Shown here: one piece after another, positions 1 through 8,676 of the stretch | Position numbering within the stretch: the stretch's first letter is position 1 | How the letters are laid out: each line of letters starts with the position of its first letter | Assembly: GCA_020465985.1 (NCBI GenBank) | Contig: JAANYP010002014.1 | Coordinates: 1-64,000, forward strand | DNA length: 64,000 nucleotides | From: Centrapalus pauciflorus | Lineage: Eukaryota > Streptophyta > Magnoliopsida > Asterales > Asteraceae | Reading direction: 5' to 3' | The notes under the pieces: generated by a model | Database searches by the model: none | The model's input: only the letters and a program-made list of their open reading frames with translations | Told to the model about the DNA's origin: nothing | Program-made: the position numbers and the translations under genes

Positions 1-488
1 CTATTCCTTCATATATTTCATATATGTTTTCATTCACAAATATTCTACAAAAGTATTGATTTTAATATTTAAACTAATTTATAAAAATTAAAATCTACCT
101 TTATTCTTAAAATTTTTCTATTATTATAACTTATTAGTAGCAATTATAATAATTTATCAATTCTTTTTATCAATTCTAAAAAATCTGAATGAAAATATGA
201 ATTGATACAAATAGTACACTTGATAATCTAATCTATATATATTAATAAAAGAAAAACATCTCATGTCAGGTGTCACTACATCATCTCTCTAAATTTATGA
301 TTTTCGACTTTTTTTTTTCATAATTAGATTTCTAAATTTACTAATCTATCTATTCTATTACAAAAATAACTAGATGCCACATGCCACATGACACATAGAT
401 AGAGCGCCAATTGGCTTAACATGGGATTGTCATGTGTACCTAACACTTTTCTATTTAATTTGTTTTAAAATTTGATTTTTCCAATCCA
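1..488. other. AT-rich spacer with Helitron-like 5' end fragments
   Basis: No coding region is visible. Stretches starting near 232 and 345 resemble Helitron 5' ends (TCTAT followed by an ATTA-rich stretch and a CACATG or GTCAGGTG-type context). They lack a paired 3' hairpin plus CTAG end, so they read as truncated or nested fragments. The rest is low-complexity AT-rich DNA. Confidence 0.4.
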
Positions 489-830
489 TCTATACTATTA
501 AAAGAGTAACAAAATTGTCACTTGTCATCTTCTCCTTATATTTGACACTTGTTATTTTCTTTTTTAATTTGCCACTTGTCAATTTTACAAATTATCATGT
601 CATTTACTAGGATTATTAATAATATTAAATCAAATCTAATTCGGTATAATTCAATCCAATCTATTAAAATCTATTTTAACTATTAACTAACTAAAATTTA
701 ATTAAATTTAAATTTATTTTTTATATATAAATAAACATTTAATATTAATTTTTAATGTTATGTTTATATAGTTTTAAGAAAAAAAATATTTATTAAATTT
801 ATCCGTGTAATACACGGGTTAATAAACTAG
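489..830 (+). mobile_element. Small non-autonomous Helitron
   Basis: The left end reads TCTATACTATTAAAAGAG directly after an A at 488, the typical plant Helitron 5' end. The right end has a 6-bp stem hairpin, CCGTGT (803-808) and ACACGG (812-817), followed ten bases later by CTAG (827-830) and then T at 831. This gives the expected insertion between A and T with no target duplication. At about 342 bp it has no coding capacity, so a Rep/helicase source elsewhere would have mobilised it. Two independent termini support the call. Confidence 0.75.
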
Positions 831-2068
831 TATTTATATATTTTACAATATTAAATATAATGGTATGAAGTTTCTTTTAAAACTATGATATTTTTGTATT
901 TTAATTTGTAAGAAGTACTTGTGCGTTATCTACTTATCTTGTATAATGTTTGAATCATAATTGTATTGGATTTTTATATTAATCATTTAATTACTAAATA
1001 CCAATACACTTGATTTTTGAGTATCATATTACTTAATTTTGTTATAAATAATGACTCTGAAATTGCATTTCATTAAATTTTATTCTTATCGTAATTCAAT
1101 TCTAATGTTCCAAGTTAGTGATAAATAGATAAATTGGAGAAAATAACAAATCTTTAAATATAATAAAGGACTACAACAACTGTCACGTCACTCTTTCTTG
1201 ACGTATCATATTTTGATTTTCCATAAATATATCATCATTATCATTTAAATAAATCTAAATTTAGATATTAAATTATCAATATCTATAAATCTAATACAAA
1301 TTATTGTAACATCAATATAATCTAATTAAATGCAAGTTTACATTCAAATTTTATCTTGTCTATACTTTTATCTATGTATCTAATTAATAAAATGTTCATT
1401 TGAATTATAAATTTATTAAAGTATTTTAAAATAAATGGATTATACAAACAATATTTAAAAGGCAAACTAATACAATATACGTAAAAAAAATATTTTATAA
1501 TTATTTGTTTATTGTAATAAAATATATAAATATTATATTCTATGTAAAACTAAAATTTCAAAATATATCGATTGAAAATATATAAATTTAAGATAAATAA
1601 AAGAATGATAAAAGAACTAGCTACTGTTCACACTTGACTATTATAATGCTTACATATTTGTTAGACTCATCATACAAACGGTTTGTTTGCATTCTAGATA
1701 CGGTATCTACTTTTAACGAGTCTTGATACTAGTGTGTTTCACGTAGTTAAATAAATCATTGATAAAATTACAGTAATGTAGTTTATAGTAATTTTACGTT
1801 TCGTTTCTAACTTTGTAAAATTGCACTGGTAGTCCATATATTGAAATATTGTCACGTTTCAAGTCTCTAAGCAACTTAATTTTTTTAAAATTCTCATTTT
1901 GTCCTTACAAATTAATTTCACTAATGGTCTCAAATCAACTAATTTATTTTTTATATATTTAATTATTAGTATACTTATAAATGTTTAATTAATAAGTAAT
2001 ATTTTACTTATTATTATAAGAACTTAATTACAATTTATTAATGCATTTTACCTATATATTAATAAGTT
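831..2068. other. AT-rich intergenic DNA, no gene seen
   Basis: About 1.2 kb of strongly AT-rich sequence without a plausible reading frame, terminal repeats or target duplications that I could pair. The stretch near 1815-1950 (TGGTAGTCCATATATTG, later AGTCTCTAAGCAAC) has the flavour of common plant repeat DNA, but I cannot assign it to a family. Confidence 0.5.
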
Positions 2069-2148
2069 TCATCATCATCATCATCATCACCACCACCACC
2101 AACCACCACCACCACCACCACCACCACACCACCACTACTACTACTACC
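2069..2148 (+). repeat. Compound trinucleotide microsatellite (CAT/CAC/ACT)n
   Basis: Consecutive runs of CAT, then CAC (with one interruption near 2100), then ACT triplets over about 80 bp in otherwise AT-rich non-coding DNA. A translation would be His/Thr-rich, but no reading frame surrounds it. Confidence 0.9.
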
Positions 2149-2218
2149 AATCGAGTTTAAATATATATTTAGTTATTTATACATTTTACATTTTATAAAA
2201 TATTTTCAAATCTATCTA

Positions 2219-3170
2219 TATATTTAATTAATTTATTCTTCTTATATTATCATTAAATGCTAATAATGTTGTTTTTGAATATCTAAACATGTATAATATG
2301 TACATTCATTTATAAATTTTAAAAATCATTCATTATTATTTTATAGATTTTTAATAGTAGACTATTGCATATTCTACATATGATATAGTATTAGTACAAA
2401 TTTATTATTTCTAATAAAATTTAACAAGTTTATAATCTTTTTAGCATTTTAAAATTTTTATTATTGTAACATATAGTTTTTTTCTAACGTTTGAAGAGTA
2501 TAAAATAGTAGTTTAATTATCAAATATAGGTCATTCTTTAATTTTTTTTCTTCTTTTTTATTTTTATTTCACAACAAAAAATTGTAAGAAACTTTTTAAA
2601 ATATTTCTAAAAAGCTATTGATGATTTTAAATATGATTAAAAAATACCGTTTTATTACACTATTTTAATAGTAAAATTAAAATACTATTATAAATTTTAA
2701 AAAAAATCACTATTGACATTAAATAAATATTAAAATATTATCTAATATTATCTAAGGTTTTTTAGAAATAATTTAAAAAGTATCTCATATTTTTTATTTG
2801 TGAAATAAAAATAAAAAAGAAGAGAAAAAGAGTAAGGTAGAATTGATATATAATAATTGAACTGATATTTTATAGTATTCAAATTTCAAGCATTAGAAAA
2901 AATGATATGATATATTCATAAAAAATTTAGAATGCTCAAAACTTTACAAACTTATTAAAGATTATTGAGAATAATATAACTTTACTAACATCATTTCATA
3001 TGTAGAATGTATAATAGTTTACGAATAAAAATTTATGAAAATAAGAATGAATGATTTTAAAATTTATAAGTAAATGTACATATTTCACATGTTTAAAATT
3101 TCAAAAATAATATAAATAGCATTTAAAATTAGTATATGAAAATAAGAAGAATAAAATTAATTAAATATAC
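2219..3170. repeat. Long imperfect inverted repeat (foldback-like, ~0.4-kb arms)
   Basis: The sequence from 2219 onward (TATATTTAATTAATTTATTC) reappears as reverse complement ending at 3168. Matching blocks continue inward: an ACATGTATAATATGTACATT-like block, a CATTCTACATATGA block, and the T-rich TTCTTCTTTTTTATTTTTATTTC block near 2540-2572 against 2797-2825. The arms meet a poorly paired centre at about 2620-2760. The right arm stops exactly where the LTR of element 1 begins (3171), so the repeat may be truncated there. No coding region is present. A long-TIR DNA transposon or foldback element is the likeliest origin. Confidence 0.7.
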
Positions 3171-3514
3171 TGTTAGACATTTTATTTCGATCATAGGGAG
3201 TTGTTTTGTAATAATTATTATCTTAGTATTTAGTCTTGTATTTATTTCATTGTAGTTTATTTCTTTGTAATAGTCAAGGGACCAAATGTGACATTATGTA
3301 ATACTTAATTAAAGGAGCCTAGAAATAGGCTCCTAGGGTTTAGTAATGAAATACACGGTTGACATTTGAGAAAAAGAGCAGTCGCCATTTTGTCTTCTCT
3401 CCCAACATTCTCTTTGTCTTTCTTCATCATTACACAATTATTGAGCATTGATTCTTCTTGTGTTTGATAAGAAACATTAAAGGTGCTGAAATATATACGG
3501 GATTACATATTACA
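3171..3514 (+). repeat. 5' LTR of element 1 (344 bp)
   Basis: The LTR starts TGTTAGACAT and ends TTACA, i.e. TG...CA, directly before a primer-binding site. It includes an imperfect palindrome near 3321-3341 (GGAGCCTAGAAATAGGCTCC). Only one copy exists in the window. Confidence 0.8.
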
Positions 3515-3516
3515 AT

Positions 3517-3529
3517 TGGTATAAAAGCC
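3517..3529 (+). other. tRNA-Met primer-binding site of element 1
   Basis: TGGTATAAAAGCC lies two bases after the LTR end. It matches the plant initiator-Met primer site TGGTATCAGAGCC apart from small changes, and fixes the LTR boundary and the plus orientation. Confidence 0.8.
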
Positions 3530-3597
3530 AGGTTGAAATCCACCTTTTGGGCTCTGATACCAATTGTATTTAAATTTTTCACATTTCGGACCATATC

Positions 3598-3985
3598 AAT
3601 TTCGGACCATCCGAACTCGGACTATCCGAATTCGGTCCCCACCTGGACATTTCCTACGCCCTGTCCACGGTCCATCCGAATTCGGTCCTTCAGTTCCATC
3701 CGAATCCGTATTCCATCCGCATTAGGTCCCCACCCGCATCACTGTTCATCCGAAATTGCAGTTCATCCGAATTAGGCCCCCATCCGAACCATACACCCTT
3801 CCGAATTCCTGTTCACCCGAACTAGGCTCTCATCCGAAGTAATTCTTCAATCCGAATTACGCTTCACCATCCGAAACCCAATTTCATCCGAATTCGATTC
3901 TTGCCATCCGAAACACTGTTCATCCGAACCCATTCCATCCGAAATACCTCTTCCATCCGAAATCAGTTTATTCGTCCTAAGTCCA
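3598..3985 (+). repeat. Degenerate CATCCGAA(TT) tandem repeats in the leader of element 1
   Basis: The octamer CATCCGAA and its variants (ACTATCCGAATTCGG, CCATCCGAATTAGG) recur irregularly every 15-30 bp between the PBS and the gag start. The spacing is uneven, so it is not a CRISPR array. It lies where retrotransposons carry packaging and dimerisation signals. It contains many CpG and TTCG/CGAA self-complementary units that could pair with each other. Confidence 0.8.
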
Positions 3986-4044
3986 GCCCATCCGTGTCCA
4001 GTTTCCACCTTTAAGATCTTCACTTTTCCTTAGCACCCATCATC

Positions 4045-5478
4045 ATGTCTCGCGAAGCTCTCGTACTCGGATCTGAGAACAGACCACCTGTTCTCTATCC
4101 AGATGAGTATGAACAATGGAAATCCCGGTTCCTTAAATTCGTTGGAATGCAACCGCTTGGGAACTTGATGCTTCAATCCATTTCCGAAGGTCCCGTAATC
4201 TATTATCGGGAGATAGCAGCCCGACCTGAGGCTGACCCCCCTATTCAAGCCTCTAAAGTTGAACGAGAACCGGCAAATGACGCCGAGAGAGACCGACAGC
4301 ATGCTGATAAGAGGGCAGAATATCTGATCTATCAAGCCCTCCCCACTGATATTCTGGTTGGGGTAGACAACAAAATGGCTGCCAAAGAAATGTGGGACGA
4401 GTTGGAAGTCCAGATGCTGGGGGCAGATCTCGATGATCGTGCCAAGATTGAGGAGGCAAAGACTAAGTTTACGGAATTCCGTGCAAAAGACGGGGAATCT
4501 CTGCAAGCCACGTTCACAAGGTTCTGTGCGGTCCTAAATGAGTTGAACAAACTGCACATAAAGAAGGATAAGGATGATATCAACATCCAGTTCTTTGCAG
4601 CCTTAGCTCCCGAGTGGCAGCTTGCTTGTTGGGCCACGAAACGAGTCCTGAACATTCCTGAGGTATCAATCAATGTCGTCTTTAAGGAGCTCAAGAAATA
4701 TCAAGGGGATGTGGATCAACAAAAGCTGATGGCAAATCAATTGGCCTCTCTTCTGCTATCAGCCAACACCGGGTTGAAACCAAATGATTCACTCGCCTTG
4801 ATCACCAACACGCAGATTCCGACACCATCCTTTGCTCCAGGTTCTTCGTCGTCGCAGTACAGGTATGCTTCTCCTCCGCGTGAGGTCTATGATGAGGAAG
4901 AAGCTTCTATTCAGGAACAGATAGCCTTGTGGACCAACCGTCTCCAACAGCGACGGTTCTCCAACAAGACTAACAATCAACTCCGTTATGACATCGGCCC
5001 ACGGAGATACTCAGATGACAGAAGGGATGAACGACGCGATGATTATCGCAGGGATGACTACCGTAGGGATGATCGGGATGATCGCAGGTACGACGATAGA
5101 CGCGACTATCGAGATGATCGCCGTTATGAAAGGCGAGACGATAGGCGTGATGATCGAAGGGACGACAGGCGGGACGATCGAAGGGATGATCGCCGGGATG
5201 AGAGGAGAGAGCCCGAGCGAAGGGACAGAAGGCGAGATGACAGCCGAGAGCATCGTCGCGCCGATAAGAGGCCGGCAGAAAGGAGAGAGGAACGACCGAG
5301 AGCAGATGAGCCGAAGGCCGCAGATGAACGTCTCTGTTACAAGTGTGGCAAATCGGGCCACTTCGCTAGGGAATGTAAGAACAATTTCGACAGAGACGTC
5401 GCATACTACGAGAGAAAGCTTGAGGCCGCCAAGAAGAGAACGGATGCGTTAGCCCTCGTCGCCCAGGAAGACTACTAG
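4045..5478 (+). CDS. gag: Gag protein of element 1, with Arg/Asp-repeat tail and CCHC knuckle
   Basis: A 477-codon frame starting at ATG 4045, just after the leader. Residues about 1-260 form a UBN2/retrotran-gag-like capsid region: an EQWKSRFLKFV motif near the N-terminus, KMAAKEMWDEL near residue 110, and ATFTRFCAVLNEL further on. Residues about 311-420 are almost only Arg and Asp (RRDDRRDDR-type repeats with a few Glu and Tyr). A zinc knuckle of CX2CX4HX4C follows, with C431, C434, H439 and C444. Capsid-forming, RNA-binding Gag is the clear role. The frame ends at a single TAG (5476-5478), but the same frame stays open downstream to 6051, so this is probably one longer Gag split by an amber codon. 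The Arg/Asp tract is unusual for a copia Gag. Confidence 0.85.
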   Translation: MSREALVLGSENRPPVLYPDEYEQWKSRFLKFVGMQPLGNLMLQSISEGPVIYYREIAARPEADPPIQASKVEREPANDAERDRQHADKRAEYLIYQALPTDILVGVDNKMAAKEMWDELEVQMLGADLDDRAKIEEAKTKFTEFRAKDGESLQATFTRFCAVLNELNKLHIKKDKDDINIQFFAALAPEWQLACWATKRVLNIPEVSINVVFKELKKYQGDVDQQKLMANQLASLLLSANTGLKPNDSLALITNTQIPTPSFAPGSSSSQYRYASPPREVYDEEEASIQEQIALWTNRLQQRRFSNKTNNQLRYDIGPRRYSDDRRDERRDDYRRDDYRRDDRDDRRYDDRRDYRDDRRYERRDDRRDDRRDDRRDDRRDDRRDERREPERRDRRRDDSREHRRADKRPAERREERPRADEPKAADERLCYKCGKSGHFARECKNNFDRDVAYYERKLEAAKKRTDALALVAQEDY

Positions 5479-7197
5479 GATGCTGAAGATTCTGAAGACG
5501 AGGATGACAAGGGCAATAATTGTTACATGGTTGATCGTTTTGGGTTGGAGAACTGTGCTGTTTCCAATGCTGAAGATTCAGATCATGCTGTTGAGGGGGA
5601 GACATTGAAAAATCCACCAGCATGTCTGATGACTACAACCAACGATCCCGAATGCTCCACATCCGGTTCTGAGTCGAATGAGGTATATTCCTGTTACATT
5701 CCTGCACATGTAAATAAATTATTTGTAGATAATGAATGTACACTGCACACACATATTCTTGATCTACAAGCTAGATTAAATGCTGAAAGTGCAAGGTGTG
5801 TACAGGCTGAACATCAAGCTCAAACTCTAAAAGAATCATCTGAATTATATCATTCAAAGTGGTTAACTAATCATAATGTTATAAAACAGATGTTAATAGA
5901 AAAAGTAGATGTTCAGGATAGGAATATATATCTTGAATCTTGCATGGACACGCTTTCAAAAGAAAAACTCTCTTTAAAAGAAGAAATTTCTGTTCTTACA
6001 AAACAATTAGATGCGGTAAATATGGAAAATATAGACAATTTAGAAAAATAAAAATGATTGAAGAAGAAAGGATAAGTTTGTACTCAAGAATAAAGACCCT
6101 TGACGATGCATTTTTAAGAAGGGGTCAAACAGAACAAACCATCCATTTAAATCAGCCTAAAGAAACTAGGTTTTACCATTCTAAACAAGGAATTGGTTTT
6201 AAAAATCCTAAATATTTGGAAAAAGCACAAAATGTTTTACCTGTATTTTATGACATGAATTATATGGGATCCGGTCTTAAATCTTTCTTTTTTGAGTCAT
6301 CAAAAGAAGTTTTAAACCAAGAAAATGAGAAACGTGTCACTCGTAAAGATAAAGAAATTTCTTTTCAATATGAGGAACTTAACGAGAGTTATTCTTCTAG
6401 AGTACCCACTTTAGAGGAAGATCTTTTGTCAACTTATTCAGAAGCTGAATTGAAAACAGAAACCGTAAAATCAACTCCTCAACTTTATATTCCTGTAAAA
6501 GTTCTTCAACGACAAATCACTGTTTTAGAAAAGGAATTGAAGTCGTCTCAAGAGAAAGCACTTGATCTTCAAGATGCTCTTCTTAAGAGCGAAGAAGAAT
6601 TGGTAAATCAATCTTTTCAACAATCTGTGGAAGTTACTGTCTACAGAGAAAATTTTGAAATGGTTTCACAAAAATTGAAAGATCTTTCAAAAGAACAAAC
6701 ACTTTCTCATTCCATAAAAATTCCATGTGTGTCATCAAATAAAGATAAGGCTATAGCTGAAACTTCTTCTGTCATTTACAAAGGTGAGTGTTCAAAAGCT
6801 TTCAAAAATGAGGTTCCTAAAAAGACTCAGATCAAATCCAAGTCTTTTAAGAAACCCACTCACCACCAAAAAGAAAATTCTGTCAAGTCTAAATCTTCCA
6901 TGCTTACTGACTTAATCGTTTTGTTCCTACAGATCATATAAGGAGAGTCCCAAAAACCACCATGCTGGATTTTACAAGTTCTTTTTGTGAAGAAGGCTTT
7001 AATGCCAAATGAATTTGTTACTAGAGATAGGGTGTCTGTATTCTCTAAAGACAATTTATGTAACAATGTGTGTGACAATGCTTGTAATGTTGTACCGAAT
7101 TCTGTTGTTCCTTTAAAGTACTCTTTCAGTGATTTATTTAATCTGTGTCCAACTCGATATAGACGACAGGTTCCTGAAATGAATGCTTGTAGGTCCC
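5479..7197 (+). pseudogene. Coiled-coil extension of element 1 Gag, frameshifted
   Basis: In frame with gag, after the TAG, the reading continues with an acidic stretch (DAEDSEDEDDKG) to 6051. From about residue 75 of this part it shows long heptad-like Leu/Glu/Lys helices (HILDLQARLNAE, KEEISVLTKQL). At about 6048, in a run of A, the frame shifts by one base and continues to 6941 with more coiled coil (PVKVLQRQITVLEKELKSSQ), then a Lys/Ser-rich tail. After 6941 small open pieces continue to the LTR junction at 7197. No protease, integrase or polymerase is reached. This region lies between Gag and Pol in Sirevirus-like elements. The frameshift is most simply a lost A in a homopolymer. Confidence 0.7.
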
Positions 7198-8308
7198 GAA
7201 AGGTTCCCAAAGTATATAGTAATAAACTGTAGAGGGGGGGTGAATACAGTATTTAAAATCTACACACTCTTTTTCTCAATGTTTGTATGTATTATCAACA
7301 AATGTTAATTACAAACAAGCTTGAATGCGGAATAGTTCAAGCTGAGATGACAGAATACAACAGTATGGTTTTCTAGTCTAAGACACACTCAAACTAGATT
7401 ACAATGAACACACTCACTAAGATGCACTCACTGTATTTTACAAGACTTTAAGGAACGGCTTTGGTAAACAGCTTAGACACACAGAAGCTTGTTTACAGAA
7501 GATTTGCATGCATGAATATCACACTTGCACGTTCACTCTTGGTTTAAGCACTTAGCTTTCTTCACATCCTTTCTGACCTTAGAAGCTTCCTTTTATACTC
7601 ACTTAGAGGATCTAAGAGAAACATCTTCATTGGGCAGAATGAAAAAGGAGAAGTCTTGTTTGAAAAGACAATATAACTTTTCTGCACTTTTCTGAAAAGC
7701 AGACTTGCCTTCTCTTGTGCAGAACTTTTGTCTTTTTACTTTCTACTGTTGCATTGCCTTTAACCATTTTAGGAATGTCAACTTTGCGTCTTTCTTCCTT
7801 GTAAAGGCCTATTTTGATATAAGAAAAAGGTCTGTCACCCTTTTTTCAAATATCCGTTTGTCTTCATGTAACAGAACAGCTTGGGCAGGTTGAGCGGTTC
7901 TGCTTTCCACTTTGTCTTCAACTGTGTAAACTGATCTGGTAGTTAAAAACAATACATGATGACTTGGAAACAAATTCCATAAAGTGTTTAGCCTGTTCAC
8001 AAAGAACAGGTTCTGTTCACAAAGAACAGAACACTTTAAAAATGCCCAAGCTGCTCAACAGTGTAGAGCAGCGTAGACAGTTTATGTTCAGCCTGATCAG
8101 CAGACTGATCAGCTTGGACAAACTGTCTTGGTTGCAGCACATGCAACTTATAGAACAGCTTTAGACTGATATTGCAAATCATTTTCAGGTTTCAATAAGG
8201 CATATAACAGGCCTTAAATTCAACCTTCAAATGTATCAACAGGTTTGATTATAAAATCTCCCCCTCAGATGTAGAGCAGGTTTGACTGAGGCCTTTTTGT
8301 GCCTAACA
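7198..8308 (-). repeat. 3' LTR of element A (1,111 bp)
   Basis: On the minus strand it starts TGTTAGGCAC (8308) and ends GGGACCTACA (7198). It is bordered by the polypurine tract AATAGGGGGAGAT at 8309-8321 (read on minus). A TATA box (TATAAAAGG) sits at 7589-7597 and a nested U3 palindrome at 7981-8037. A second polypurine-like tract (GAGGGGGAGAT) lies about 40 bp inside U3, as in the other three LTRs of this family. Confidence 0.9.
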
Positions 8309-8449
8309 ATCTCCCCCTATTTGCAATAACCAGATCAAGCTGGTCCTGTCAAAAATCACTATATATTTTTACAGTACATTTGCTGAAATAAAATTACAAC
8401 ATTATAGTAAAGTAAAAGATCAGTTTATATATACACTGATTCTTGACTA

Positions 8450-8585
8450 ACCTAGAACAACATATGTTCTTACAAAAATACACCTAATGTACTAATGTAT
8501 TTTACAACTAATGTAAAAATAAAAAATTACAACTAATGTAATTGTGTACAACTAATGTACAGAATGTACAACTAATGTACAAGAT
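8450..8585 (-). repeat. 3' UTR array of imperfect palindromes in element A
   Basis: The unit TACAACTAATGTA recurs about six times between the aORF stop and the polypurine tract, each unit nearly self-complementary (GTAC...GTAC). The same array occurs at the same place in element B and element 3, so it is conserved within the family. Confidence 0.75.
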
Positions 8586-8676
8586 TTGGACTGTTTGAGA
8601 CGGGAGCAGATAATGGCAAGCCTGTCCAACTAATGGACAGCTTCCATTCTTCACCTACCCAGATGGCAGGTGGACT

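Larger units (their letters stand above)
3171..7197 (+). mobile_element. Ty1/copia retrotransposon fragment (element 1), 5' part
   Basis: It comprises a 5' LTR (3171-3514), a tRNA-Met-type primer site, a repetitive leader, gag and a coiled-coil region. It is broken at 7198, where the LTR of element A begins. No reverse transcriptase or integrase of this element and no matching 3' LTR appear anywhere in the window. The element is therefore a 5' half; the rest was lost or lies outside. The gag with a CCHC knuckle and a following coiled coil fits the Sirevirus/SIRE branch of copia, but that lineage call is an inference. Confidence 0.75.

Noticed and set aside
2069..2148. His/Thr-repeat coding exon
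   Set aside because: No surrounding frame; compound microsatellite in AT-rich DNA.
3598..3985. Possible CRISPR array
   Set aside because: Repeat units are short and unevenly spaced, with no equal-length spacers, and lie in a plant retrotransposon leader.
4030..4506. 158-codon minus-strand frame opposite the gag of element 1
   Set aside because: Antisense shadow of a clear Gag frame with knuckle and PBS on the plus strand; no motif of its own.
4988..5452. Met/Ile/Gly-rich frame (GMIAGTTIDATIE-like) overlapping the RD tract
   Set aside because: Produced by reading the GATGATCGAAGG-type repeat out of frame; the Arg/Asp frame is contiguous with Gag.
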